DNA of 20,104 nt, from the NCBI GenBank assembly GCA_000437255.1, contig FR899088.1, positions 4,968 to 25,071 on the forward strand, given 5' to 3'. Position 1 is the stretch's first letter. Each line of letters starts with the position of its first letter. The translations under genes and the position numbers were made by a program. This document shows, in pieces, positions 5,899 through 14,674 of the stretch. Below the pieces are notes generated by a model. The model was not told the origin of the DNA. It ran no database searches and saw only the letters and a program-made list of their open reading frames with translations. Source of the DNA: Ruminococcus sp. CAG:403. Lineage in GTDB: Bacteria; Bacillota; Clostridia; Oscillospirales; Ruminococcaceae.

Positions 5899-8571
5899 AT
5901 GAAGAAAAAATCTATGAAGCGAGTGATTAGCATACTTCTGTCCATTGCTGTACTATGCTGTGCTGTCGGTATGGAAGGATTGCTTATCAGTGCAGGAAAC
6001 CGCTACGACATTACTTTGACCATTACATATCCGAGATCAGGAGAGGCTCCGGAGATACCGTCTGATTTTGAAAGCCTTTCTTCTTTGGATCTCACCTATC
6101 TTGGGTGCGAATGGAAAACTGCCGATAATAAGGAACAGTGGGACGACGGCACAGAGTTTATCGAGTGGATGTATACATTTGTGAACAGCAGGAATTATAA
6201 CAGCCTGAACACTTTTGAAGATGGGATCATGTACCATCAACGCACCTATTTTAAGATCGCAAATGTTTCTGTATCCGACGAAGAAGAGGCAGCCGTCACT
6301 TTGGTGGACTCTGCAACAAATCAGCAATTTAATTCATCTGAAGTCTATCTGATAAACGGCGAGGAGCTTATCAGCGAGCTCGGAGGAGCAGTAGCTTTAC
6401 CTTCCGGTATAACGGCAAACGATTCATTAATGTATATTGACACAGGTACCCTAATTGGCTCACCTTGGGGACATATGCATACCGAAAGCTCTGAATACAC
6501 ATTTGACGATCAGAACCATTGGAAGGTGTGTCCGGAATGCGGAATCAAGCTGGTAGATACCGTTTGTAATCACAGCAGTTCTTATGGCATACTTGAAAGA
6601 TGGACATCTGCACAGAGTGCAACTGAAACACGAGAAGGTATTTGGCAGAAAACATGCAGTTCCTGTATGTATGCATACGACACTGTAACATCTCCTGCTG
6701 TTTCTGAGCAGACCATTGTTTCCAGCTACGAGGAATTACAAGCAGCACTTGCAAAAGGCGGAAAGCAGTGGATCACCTTAAAGAAAAAAAGTTCCGAAAA
6801 CACATGGATTTATCAGGAAGACATGGAAAGTGATGATATGCTGGTTCTGGATGATCCAGATGCCGACATCACGATCGATCTGAATCACTGCAGTGTGATT
6901 CGGGATACAGGCAGATACGATAATGCCTTGTTCGACATCCGGCAGGGCAAGCTGCGGATCTTCAGTACACAACTGACGGGCATTCCGGCAAATGATTGGA
7001 ATATGCAATTCCGGAGTGCAGCATATACGTCCTGTTTATTCCGCGTTGGGAAAAATGGTGCTCTGCATCTGACAAATATAAGTGGTGCTACGCCTTATCA
7101 GGGCATGGCTTATGGACAGCCCATGATCATTTCCGAAGGCGATCTGCAAATCGATGGCGGGCATTACCGCAATATGATCGATACGTTCTCTCCCGACAAA
7201 GAAACTCGCGGAGCAGCAATTTTGATCGATGGCGGCACCGCGGTTATCAACGGCGGAAAATATGAAGGCACGGCATGCGGCGTGGCTGTACGGAATGACG
7301 CTCAGCTGACTGTGAATCATGGATATATCGGCAGTTCGGATACTGGCTTGTACATTGGAGGTAGTGCAAATGCAGTAATCAATGACGGAGAATTTGACCG
7401 CTATGAAACAACTTCCTCCTCTTCCAAATCTCAGAATTGTGCTGTGATGATGGAAAGTTCTGGTGATCTGACGATACACAACGGTAACTTTTACGGAGCA
7501 AAACAGGGTTTGTTCCTGAAATCGGCAGGACAGGTTACCATTTGGAACGGTTCTTTCAAAAGCAGGAATCCCAGAGAAGCCCAACAGGCAGCTATGGTGA
7601 TTTCCGATATGGAAAACATGAATGTCACAGTCTACAACGGGACATTTTCAGGGACAACCGGAATACGGTCCAACGTAAAATTCTCGTTGAAAGACATTCT
7701 TCCGGACAAAAACGGCAATGGCATGAAAGCTATGGATAATGGTGTGGAGATCGATCTCAACACAGAAGCATTCATATTTGGCGAAAACCGTCTGACGATT
7801 GAAAAATCAGTTCCTATAATCACGAAACAACCTCAGAATGTAACGTTGATTTCGGGCAATGATGCAAGGTTCTCTGTAGAAGCAATTGGTGCCGTGCGTT
7901 ATGAATGGGAAATATTTGATGTAGAAGATGAAACGCAGCAGCCCTATTCCAGAGAAACTGTATTGGCACACTGCTCTGGTGTCAACAGCTTTGAAGAAAG
8001 TACATTTCAGATTTATGGTGTCAGTTCCTGGTTTTTGAATAAAGCAGTACATGTATGGATCAAAGGCAAGGATGGCGGTGTCACCTCTCACACAGCATAT
8101 TTTAACATCATTGTCAAACCTCCGGCAGAAGTATCTCAGCTTAAAAACGTGATCGTTGCTCCCGGCGGCACTACGTTTTTCACTTTTGAAACTTTGTATG
8201 CAGATGAATTTCGCTGGTATTTTACCAATTATGAATGGGATCAGATAGATAATGAAGAACTGTTGGAATATAAAAGCGACGGTCGCACATTGACGCTGTA
8301 CAATGTTTCTGAGTTTTGGGACGGAGAAACTGTTTATTGTGATGCACTCAATGAATTGGGGTCCATTACCTCGGATAAAGCAGTTATCACAGTAGGTGTT
8401 GCAGGCGATGTAAATACAGATGGAAAACTGACCGCTGCAGATCTGGTAATGCTTCAAAAATGGCTTATCCAATCCGGATCTATCAACAATGGACGACTTG
8501 GCGATTTGGATGGTAATGGTATTCTGAACGGTATCGACTTGGCGATACTCCGAAGTATGCTGATTCGCTGA
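5899..8571 (+). CDS. Secreted dockerin protein with beta-helix and Ig-like domains
   Basis: From ATG 5899 (GGAGG seven bases upstream) this encodes 890 residues. Residues 1-35 are a signal peptide (MKKKSMKRVISILLSIAVLC). An N-terminal region of unknown fold precedes a Cys-pair segment, with HWKVCPECG at about 211-214 and TCSSC at about 253-256, which may bind zinc. Residues ~330-600 form a right-handed beta-helix with recurring turns such as AVINGGKYEG, AVINDGEFDR, LTIHNGNFYG and VTVYNGTFSG. Two Ig-like domains follow (about 637-737 and 741-835). Residues 836-889 are a type I dockerin with two calcium loops (DVNTDGKLTAAD and DLDGNGILNGID), which docks the protein to a cohesin on the cellulosome scaffold. 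No catalytic module is evident, so a pectate-lyase-like enzyme or a carbohydrate-binding subunit are both open. It has its own promoter and terminator. Confidence 0.88.
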   Translation: MKKKSMKRVISILLSIAVLCCAVGMEGLLISAGNRYDITLTITYPRSGEAPEIPSDFESLSSLDLTYLGCEWKTADNKEQWDDGTEFIEWMYTFVNSRNYNSLNTFEDGIMYHQRTYFKIANVSVSDEEEAAVTLVDSATNQQFNSSEVYLINGEELISELGGAVALPSGITANDSLMYIDTGTLIGSPWGHMHTESSEYTFDDQNHWKVCPECGIKLVDTVCNHSSSYGILERWTSAQSATETREGIWQKTCSSCMYAYDTVTSPAVSEQTIVSSYEELQAALAKGGKQWITLKKKSSENTWIYQEDMESDDMLVLDDPDADITIDLNHCSVIRDTGRYDNALFDIRQGKLRIFSTQLTGIPANDWNMQFRSAAYTSCLFRVGKNGALHLTNISGATPYQGMAYGQPMIISEGDLQIDGGHYRNMIDTFSPDKETRGAAILIDGGTAVINGGKYEGTACGVAVRNDAQLTVNHGYIGSSDTGLYIGGSANAVINDGEFDRYETTSSSSKSQNCAVMMESSGDLTIHNGNFYGAKQGLFLKSAGQVTIWNGSFKSRNPREAQQAAMVISDMENMNVTVYNGTFSGTTGIRSNVKFSLKDILPDKNGNGMKAMDNGVEIDLNTEAFIFGENRLTIEKSVPIITKQPQNVTLISGNDARFSVEAIGAVRYEWEIFDVEDETQQPYSRETVLAHCSGVNSFEESTFQIYGVSSWFLNKAVHVWIKGKDGGVTSHTAYFNIIVKPPAEVSQLKNVIVAPGGTTFFTFETLYADEFRWYFTNYEWDQIDNEELLEYKSDGRTLTLYNVSEFWDGETVYCDALNELGSITSDKAVITVGVAGDVNTDGKLTAADLVMLQKWLIQSGSINNGRLGDLDGNGILNGIDLAILRSMLIR

Positions 8572-8653
8572 CTTCAAGCAAATAAATCGGAGCATATCCT
8601 ATGAGTTGTTTGAAAAAGTGATGTTTAGAATAATGCACAGACAGTGATTTATG

Positions 8654-8691
8654 GGCTTGTTTGACAAATTTACAATTTTTTCAAACAAGCC
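8654..8691 (+). repeat. Inverted repeat after the dockerin gene
   Basis: GGCTTGTTTGA (8654-8664) pairs exactly with TCAAACAAGCC (8681-8691) around a 16-base AT-rich loop. It has no T tract after it. It may protect the mRNA 3' end or be a remnant of a mobile-element end. Confidence 0.5.
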
Positions 8692-8707
8692 ATAGGGAAA
8701 TAAACAT

Positions 8708-8753
8708 AAAGGCAACACCGCGCAAAGCATGTGCGGCGTTGCCTTTACTTTTT
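8708..8753 (+). terminator. Rho-independent terminator of the dockerin gene
   Basis: AAAGGCAACACCGC (8708-8721) pairs with GCGGCGTTGCCTTT (8733-8746) with one mismatch, around an 11-base loop, followed by ACTTTTT. It is a strong GC-rich stem and could act in both directions. Confidence 0.85.
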
Positions 8754-8807
8754 CACACGGCATTCATCCTCAAACAATGGGAAGTTAATCCTTCATAATT
8801 TAATTAA

Positions 8808-8930
8808 ATGAAGTTTTTTATGAAAAGCAAGAACAAACACATTCTTTCAGGTGTGCTGAGTGTTGCAACGGTGTTAAGTGCGGTGATAGTTCCATTATTT
8901 GCTTTCGATTTTACACAATGGGATGCGTGA
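8808..8930 (+). pseudogene. Signal-peptide stub of a lost secreted protein
   Basis: Forty codons from ATG 8808 to TGA 8930 read as a typical Gram-positive signal peptide. A basic start (MKFFMKSKNKH) is followed by a hydrophobic core (ILSGVLSVATVLSAVIVPLF) and a cleavage-like AFA. After FDFTQ the sequence passes directly into IS21 transposase DNA (about 8920), and the stop lies in that foreign DNA. The mature protein is gone. ATG 8820 is an alternative start. No good ribosome binding site is visible. The lost product was probably another cell-surface or extracellular protein, as with its dockerin neighbour, but its identity cannot be recovered. Confidence 0.55.
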
Positions 8931-10404
8931 ATGTTACAGCGGAGATATATTTGTTGCTGCCTTCTATAGACAGAATGAAGAAAGCTTTCTTGAAGGGATA
9001 GTAAAAGGACTTGAATACTTCGGTGGAACACCGCAGAAGATCATTTTTGACAATGCTCGCGTCGCTGTAAAGGAAGGTTTCGGACATCACGCAAAAGCGA
9101 CAGATAAGTATCTTGCACTTTCGGCTCACTATTCGTTCAGACCGGTGTTCTGCAATCCTGCACAGGGACATGAAAAAGGTCTTGTAGAAGATCTGGTGGG
9201 TCTTGTGCGAAGGAATGCTTTCGTCCCAATGCCGAATATATCAACGATCGAAGAACTGAATGCAAAACTGCTTGAGTATTGCAGTATGTACAGGAGCCAT
9301 AAGATATCCGGCAAAAATATGACAATCGGAGAAATGGCTGAAAACTGCAAAGAACACTGGATACCTTTGCCACCGTACCGCTTTGATCCTTCAAATACCA
9401 TTCAGGTAAAGACTGATGATTTCTCACTTGTGAGATTCGATCACAACAAATATTCAGTGCCGTATCAATACAGTTCAAAAATGATAACTGTCAAAGGCAG
9501 TGGCAATAAAGTAGAGATTCTGTTCTGCGGTAAAACAATTGCTGAATATGACAGAGATTACCGCTATGATCGAACTCACTATTGTCTTGAACATTACATA
9601 GGACTTATCGAAAAACGCCCGAGAAGTGTTTACAATGCTGCACCGATAAAGGAGACTGTTCCCAAGTAACTCTATAATTTCCTGATGAAGTTGGACAGCC
9701 CAAGGAAGATAGTCAAAGTACTGAGGCTGTATATTGAGGTGGGCGATGAATTATTGAAGCATCTGGCATATACTGATCCGTATGATACGCTGCACGCCTG
9801 TGCGATCGGTAATACGGTAAAAAAGGTACCAATAGAAGCATCGGTAAGGATAATTCTTCCTGACCTTAAACGATATGATTCACTGCTGAAAGGCGGTAAT
9901 GCAGTATGAACAGCATACAGAAAGAAACGATAAAGTTTTATACCAAACAGCTCAGAGTACCCACTTTCAATAACTATGAGAAAATCATAAGACAGCTTTC
10001 AGTTGATGACAGTTATGAGCAGTTCCTGAAACAGGAGCTTGCAGAACGCTCGGTAACAGGTCAGAAACGCAGGATAAAAGCTGCGACATTTCCGTCATTG
10101 AAAACACTTGATGAGTTTGATATGACAAGGCTTGAAAATGTCAGCGAAAGTACTGTACGGCAGCTCGCTTCCTGTGATTTCATAAAGCAGCGTCAGAATA
10201 TCGTTATGATTGGAAACCCCGGAAGTGGAACGATGCATCTTTCGATCGCTTTGGGCATGAACGCCTGTGAGGCGGGGTATCGGGTAAAATTCTATACGGC
10301 TGTCAATCTTGCTGCTGAGCTTGCAGAAGCTGTACAGATGAACAGACTGTCCAGGCTGGAAAAGAGCCTCAGCAAGATAGACCTGCTGATAATTGATGAG
10401 CTTA
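8921..10404 (+). mobile_element. IS21-family remnant, truncated at both ends
   Basis: The segment holds the C-terminal two-thirds of istA and the N-terminal two-thirds of istB, overlapping by ATGA. No terminal inverted repeats remain. The left cut falls inside istA at the signal-peptide junction. The right cut falls just after the istB Walker B motif, where IS256 sequence begins. Its proteins differ clearly from those of the element at 3828-5309, so it is a separate IS21 lineage. Confidence 0.85.
8923..9909 (+). pseudogene. istA: istA transposase remnant, N-terminus lost, internal stop
   Basis: The reading starts at MRECYSGDIFVAAFYRQNEE, about a third of the way into a normal IstA. The helix-turn-helix and first catalytic Asp are missing. 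The second core segment is present (KIIFDNARVAVKEGFG), as is the later region with Glu (CNPAQGHEKGLVEDLVGLVR). Downstream is the beta-barrel-like DDFSLVRFDHNKYSVPYQYS. A TAA at 9667-9669 interrupts VPK and LYNFLMKLDSPRKIVKVLRL in the same frame, so this is a simple nonsense change, not a shift. The frame ends at 9909, overlapping istB by four bases. It is not functional. Confidence 0.85.
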
Positions 10405-10430
10405 TAGCATTTCCACAGAGACCTCTTTAA
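9906..10430 (+). pseudogene. istB: istB ATPase remnant, C-terminus lost, Walker A damaged
   Basis: About 166 genuine residues remain of a protein normally near 250. The N-terminal domain (MNSIQKETIKFYTKQLRVPT) is followed by a Walker A loop reading GNPGSGTMHLS. The family has GNPGTGKTHLS here, so the ATP-binding Lys-Thr pair is Thr-Met. The Walker B segment DLLIIDEL is intact. Immediately after it (about 10404) the sequence becomes foreign (IAFPQRPL, stop 10428-10430), where the IS256 element begins. Its ATG lies in the istA stop codon. Both the truncation and the loop change would prevent ATPase activity. Confidence 0.85.
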
Positions 10431-11340
10431 ACCTTGTGTAAACCTCCGGAATGGTGTATCATAAAAATAGCAATTCGGAGGGATGATCATGCCAAGGTAC
10501 AAAGACAGCCCGGAAGTACGGGCGGCAAAACAGGAAAGAAAAGACAGGCTGAGAGAATTTTTATTCCTGCTTGAGGTTGACGATATGCATGACCTGCGCT
10601 CGCTTTTTAAGGAGATGGCAGGCGAAGTGCTCGAAAACGGACTTGAAGTGGAGCTTGATGATGAGCTGGGTTACAGCAAATATGATTATCGCAATAAAAA
10701 CACGAAAAACAGTCGAAACGGGTATAGCAGAAAGACGCTCAAAACAAGTGGCGGACCCGTGGAAATAGCAGTTCCGAGGGACAGAAACGGAGATATTGAT
10801 TACCTGCATAGATGGTCTTACAGGCTTTCCCGATGTAATATCAGCCGTATATCCCCAAACGGAAATACAGCAGTGCGTTATTCATCAGATATGTAACAGC
10901 ACGAAGTATGTGTCATACAAGGATATCAAGGCTCTGATGGCTGATTTGAAGAAGGTTTACGGCGCAGTTGACGAAGAAACTGCCCTTTATGAGCTCGAGC
11001 AATTCGGCGAGAAATGGGATTCAAAATATCCGAAAATATCGCAGTCCTGGCGCTCTCATTGGCCGGAATTGTACACATATTTCAAGTATCCGCAATCTGT
11101 CAGAACGCTGATTTATACAACAAATTCCATAGAAAATTTTAATCGGCAGCTACGGAAAGTGACGAAGAATAAGGCTGTTTTCCCGAACAATGACGCTCTG
11201 CTTAAAATGCTGTATCTTGCCCAGTCGGATATAACTCGCAAGTGGACGGAAAGGCGCAGGGACTGGGGAGAAATACATTCCCAGCTTGAGATTTTCTTTG
11301 CTGAGCGTTTGAACGTTTAGCAGAAATGGGGCTGTGGATA
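10405..11340 (+). mobile_element. IS256-family element, internally deleted and right-truncated
   Basis: It starts directly after the istB fragment with an AGAGACCTCTTTAAACCTTG-type end and a 60-base leader. It carries one transposase gene and then meets IS66 DNA about 20 bases after its stop. No matching right inverted repeat is seen. At about 0.93 kb it is shorter than the usual 1.3-1.5 kb, because of a deletion inside the transposase gene. Confidence 0.8.
10489..11320 (+). pseudogene. IS256-type (mutator-like) transposase with internal deletion
   Basis: The N-terminal ~103 residues from ATG 10489 (GGAGGG six bases upstream) read MPRYKDSPEVRAAKQERKDR to VPRDRNGDI. At about 10798 the frame changes by one and the protein resumes at CIDGLTGFPDVISAVYPQTE, running to the normal C-terminus at 11320. 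Some 120 or more residues are missing, including the first catalytic Asp. The second Asp region, the Cys-His segment QQCVIHQICNSTKY and the Glu region TTNSIENFNRQLRK are retained. An alternative ATG at 10483 lies against the ribosome binding site. It is inactive by deletion plus frameshift. Confidence 0.85.
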
Positions 11341-11344
11341 AGCC

Positions 11345-12246
11345 AGTGCGAGAAGTATATCTCTCCTCAGCGGTAAGCTCGGTCAGCATTTTTTCTTCAT
11401 GGTAGATCCTGTTGCAGAAATCTACACCTTTAGCTGCTGCCGATGTTTCGTATGCTGATTTTTCTCTTGGCAGAGCGTTTACCCAATATCTTCTGACACG
11501 AGTAAGGCAGCCGCATCTCTTTGCCTTTTTCAGGGCATTGTATGCTGCATAACCGTCACACACAAGGAAACCATCAAATTCTCCAAGGAATCTGACTGCA
11601 TTTTCACTTTTCCTTGTAAGATGATAATCAAAAATGATATTACTGCGGTCATTGATCTTTCCTTTGCAGTATACCCACATTCTTGAATCGGTCGTTGCTT
11701 TTCTGCCTTCTTCATGCAGTACCTGAAATACTGTTTCATCAGCATGGATGATCTTTTCCGATAACAACCTTTCTTTCATATTCTGCACTATGAGAGCGCA
11801 CCACTTCTCAGCAGCATAGCATGCCCAGTTCGACATAGTTGCTTTAAGCAATGGGACGCCTTTAGATTTGAAGTCTTTCTCCTGCCTGTGCAGTGGTACT
11901 GCCTTGCAGAACTTCTCATAAATAATATGAGCGAGAAGCTCAGGAGAACAGTAGCTTCCCGGTATCATAAGACCGGGATGTTCCGCACGTCTGATATTGC
12001 ATGGTTCTGTGCTTACTTCAGGAGCTGTACCGCACTTGATACACTTGTATACTTTTACTATGTGACGGCGAATATGAAATTTAGCAGGAGTGTATATCAG
12101 TTCATCGTATTTATCCTCACCGATCTCCGTCATATCAGATCCGCATTTATCACATTTAGGATCGTCTTCTTTATGCAATACCTCTTCAACAGGTAATTCA
12201 CTCATCCAGTCACAATGAGTACGCTTTTTCTTACGCTTATGCTCTT
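11345..12246 (-). pseudogene. tnpC: IS66-family transposase (tnpC) fragment
   Basis: About 300 residues of an IS66 TnpC (normally around 500) lie on the minus strand from near 12246 down to near 11350. They begin at HKRKKKRTHCDWMSELPVEE, just after the coiled-coil region. They include the zinc ribbon (CDKCGSDM and YKCIKCG), the first Asp (HADETVFQVLHEEGR) and the second Asp (FLVCDGYAAYNAL), and stop at LTELTAEERY. The catalytic Glu region and C-terminus are missing. No tnpA or tnpB and no IS66 terminal repeats are present. The frame stays open by chance into the flanking elements: IS256 antisense on one side and IS3 on the other. Confidence 0.85.
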
Positions 12247-12249
12247 GCC

Positions 12250-13120
12250 CCCATACCCGATTTGATAGACAAAAAAGAATGTAATAAAATAGAAAGAAAA
12301 CGGAGGGTTCGGAATGAAAGAACGAAAACATGAAGCGCCGCCACGCTATGATGCGGCATTCAAGGAAGGCGCTATCCGGCTGGTGACCGAAGAAGGTCGC
12401 CCCATGCGAGAGGTGGCGGAAGAACTGGGCGTCTGCACGGATACCATCCGGAACTGGCTCAAGGCATCCGGCATTCAGCCGAAGGAAACCGAGCGGCAGA
12501 ACCGCATAGAGCGCCGCCAGTGGGATCTGGAGGCGGAAAACAGAACGCTGCGCAATCAACTGGCGCAGAAAGACGAGGTCATCGAGATTTAAAAAAAATC
12601 CGTCGGCATACTTTCCAGACCATAGAGGACAAGTACAGATTCATCCAGTCTGCATCTGCGGGAGTCTCTGTGGATCAGCTATGCCGGCTTCTGGAAATCT
12701 CCCGCAGCGGCTACTACGCCTGGCTTCATCGGGGCATCAGCCCCAGAAAACAGCAGGATCAGCGGCTGTCCCGTCAACTTATTACCCTGCATCAGCAGCA
12801 GCCAGCCTCTGGACTGGACACCCTGTTTCACATGATCCGGAGGAAAATGGTCTGCTCCAGAAAGCGGATTTATCGGCTGATGCGGCAGCTGCACATCCAG
12901 TCCGCACGAAAATTCGCATACAAGCGCACCACCAACTCTAGGCATTCCCATTCTGTAGCACCGAATCTGCTGAACCGGAATTTTCAGGTTGATAAGCCAA
13001 ATACCGTCTGGGTGGGCGACATTACATACATTCCAACCGGACAAGGATGGCTTTATCTGGCAATCGTAAAAGATCTCTGCACCAAGAAGGTGGTGGGGTA
13101 TGCGTTTTCCAAACGCATTC
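12250..13120 (+). mobile_element. IS3-family element A, right-truncated
   Basis: A short AT-rich leader (from about 12250) with a possible TTGATA/TAATAA promoter precedes orfA and then orfB in a -1-related frame, the normal IS3 layout. OrfB stops short near 13120, where a second IS3-type element begins. No right inverted repeat is left. Its GC content is visibly higher than that of the following IS3 element, so the two have different origins. Confidence 0.8.
12314..12592 (+). CDS. IS3-family OrfA, shortened by a nonsense codon
   Basis: This 92-residue protein (MKERKHEAPPRYDAAFKEGA) has a GGAGGG ribosome binding site. A helix-turn-helix (PMREVAEELGVCTDTIRNWL, about residues 33-52) binds the element ends. 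A leucine-zipper-like helix follows (RQWDLEAENRTLRNQLAQKD). The frame ends IEI at TAA 12590, but the same frame continues KKSVGILSRP to TAG 12623-12625. That is the usual OrfA tail (IEILKKSVGI), so a Leu codon TTA has become TAA. The stop lies just before the A8 run where the OrfA-OrfB frameshift would occur, so the fusion transposase should not be made. Confidence 0.75.
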   Translation: MKERKHEAPPRYDAAFKEGAIRLVTEEGRPMREVAEELGVCTDTIRNWLKASGIQPKETERQNRIERRQWDLEAENRTLRNQLAQKDEVIEI

Positions 13121-13173
13121 GCTGTTCGCTTTTATCACGAAAATCATGGCAGTTATCAAAATGTCGCAAATGA
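12589..13173 (+). pseudogene. IS3-family OrfB transposase, C-terminus lost
   Basis: The -1 frame relative to orfA, from the A8 run onward, reads KKIRRHTFQTIEDKYRFIQS. It contains the HTH_21-type segment (YRLMRQLHIQSARKFAYKRT) and the start of the rve core with the first catalytic Asp (TVWVGDITYIPTGQGWLYLA). Genuine homology ends at KKVVGYAFSKRI (about 13120). The last ~17 residues to the stop at 13173 come from the next element. The second Asp and the Glu are missing. About 178 of the usual 280 residues remain. Confidence 0.8.
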
Positions 13174-13655
13174 GCTTGGGTATCCATCAGCAGCACAGCT
13201 TAGACTTTGGGGTTGAAAGAGCAGAAAAGGATTGCAAAATCACACCACATATGATAGAATATACAAAAGAGAATTTTATCAAAGCGGCAGTAGAGTTTTG
13301 TACAGATGAGAGTGGTATTGTATCCATAAGCAATAAATACCATATAGCTCCTGGCACAATAAAAAAAGCAGCAGCCGTTTTACTTAGTAAGGAGTATGAG
13401 CAACGAATGAGTTGACAAGAATCGACTATTGAAACCATGTATGAAAGCATAGAACAGCTTATGGCGGAAAAATCTGCACTTGAAGAAGAACGTGAAAGAC
13501 TGAAGCAAGAAGTGAAAAAACTTCAAATGAAACGTGATGCTCTTGAAGTTGCTGGTATTATGCTAAAAAAATTTGGAGGTATCGATCTGAAAACGATGAA
13601 TAACCGTGAAAAGACGATAGTGATCGATGCCTTAAAAAAAATATCGTCTTGCTGA
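13121..13655 (+). pseudogene. IS3-family OrfA of element B, truncated with frameshift and stop
   Basis: Three segments make up one OrfA. AVRFYHENHGSYQNVANELG to LRLW (13121-13210) is a helix-turn-helix. An extra G in the GGGG run at 13209-13212 shifts the frame, which then reads VERAEKDCKI and MIEYTKENFIKAAVEFCTDE to YEQRMS. A TGA at 13413-13415 interrupts it. The same frame resumes QESTIETMYESIEQLMAEKS with a coiled coil (EEERERLKQEVKKLQMKRDA) and ends at TGA 13653. The beginning of the gene was lost at the junction with element A. A shorter protein could start at ATG 13437, giving only the coiled-coil part. Confidence 0.75.
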
Positions 13656-14493
13656 TTTGCTGAAAATGCTGGATATATCAAAGAGCAGCTATTACTATCA
13701 GCATAAAATAATTGTTAAGCCTAATAAGGATGATACATTCAGAGAAAACATTAGGCAGGTTTTTTCAGAAAATCACAAGGAATACGGATATCGACGTATT
13801 CACGCAGTTTTGTCCGAAATTGGAATTCATATTTCAGAAAAAAGAGTACGTCGTATCATGAAACAGGAAGAATTGAAGGTATATCAAAGAAATACAAAAA
13901 AGTACTCTTCTTATGATGGTGAAATTATACCTGCTGTTCCCAATCTGCTTGAACGTGACTTTTATGCTGAATAGCCTAATGTGAAATGGTTGACTGATAT
14001 CACAGAATTTTCTATTCCTGCTGGTAAAGTATATCTATCTCCAATGATAGACTGCTTTGATGGTATGCCTGTCAGTTGGAAGATTGGAACATCACCTGAT
14101 GCTAATATGGTTAATTCAATGCTTGATACTGCTGTTCTCTCATTGAATGAAGACGAGCATCCTATTGTCCATTCTGATCGTGGCTCACATTATCGATGGC
14201 AAGGTTGGATTGATAGAATGGATAAGTATCATCTTACACGTTCGATGTCTAAGAAGGGTTGTTCACCTGACAACTCAGCGTGTGAAGGCTTCTTCGGATT
14301 AATAAAAAACGCAATTTTCTACGGACGAGATTGGAGAGGTGTAAGCATAGATGAATTTATCACGCTTCTTAACAATTATCTTCACTGGTTTAGAGAAAAG
14401 CGTATTAAACAAAAACTTGGTTACAAAAGCCCGATTCAATATCGAGCCTCTATCGGTATTTCATTTATCTTAAACGGATCACTGAATTGCTGA
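13636..14493 (+). pseudogene. IS3-family OrfB transposase of element B, amber stop
   Basis: From the A8 run at 13634-13641 the frame reads KKYRLADLLKMLDISKSSYY and continues through an HTH_21 segment (EYGYRRIHAVLSEIGIHISE). A TAG at 13972-13974 falls between FYAE and PNVKWLTDITEF, where a sense codon (probably Lys) is expected. The same frame then gives the complete rve core: Asp in WLTDITEF, Asp in VHSDRGSHY and Glu in DNSACEGFFGLIKN, to TGA 14491-14493. All three catalytic residues survive. Joining to orfA needs +1 (equivalently -2) rather than the usual -1, so a base in the A run was gained or lost. Confidence 0.8.
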
Positions 14494-14674
14494 ATGTTAA
14501 TCATTTATAATATACACTCAATGTTTTTACGGGCAAAATAGCCTGGATACATCAAATTTTGGTGTCCAACTTTTTGTCCGCGCCTCCTCCTTTATCGTAT
14601 TGAGCGACTTACATACTACAATTTGCACCCTCTCCAATTTTCAATCGGAAACGATAGCTTTTAGCCCAAACAAA

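Larger units (their letters stand above)
13121..14575 (+). mobile_element. IS3-family element B, left-truncated and decayed
   Basis: It begins inside orfA at the junction with element A and carries orfA and orfB. An end-like sequence follows with GGTGTCCAACTTTTTGTCC near 14560-14578. I could not pair a left inverted repeat. Four separate lesions in the coding frames show that it is old. Codon use is AT-rich compared with element A. Confidence 0.75.

Noticed and set aside
7807..8595. A 262-codon minus-strand open frame antisense to the dockerin gene
   Set aside because: It has no ribosome binding site and no recognisable domain. The plus strand clearly encodes Ig-like and dockerin domains over the same bases.
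11150..12559. A single 469-residue IS66 transposase
   Set aside because: Only about 12246-11350 has IS66 character. The ends of the open frame read antisense through IS3 orfA and the IS256 transposase gene.
8923..14493. In-frame stop codons as a sign of stop-codon reassignment
   Set aside because: TAA, TAG and TGA all occur as interruptions, only within transposase remnants that also carry deletions. The core genes use stops normally.
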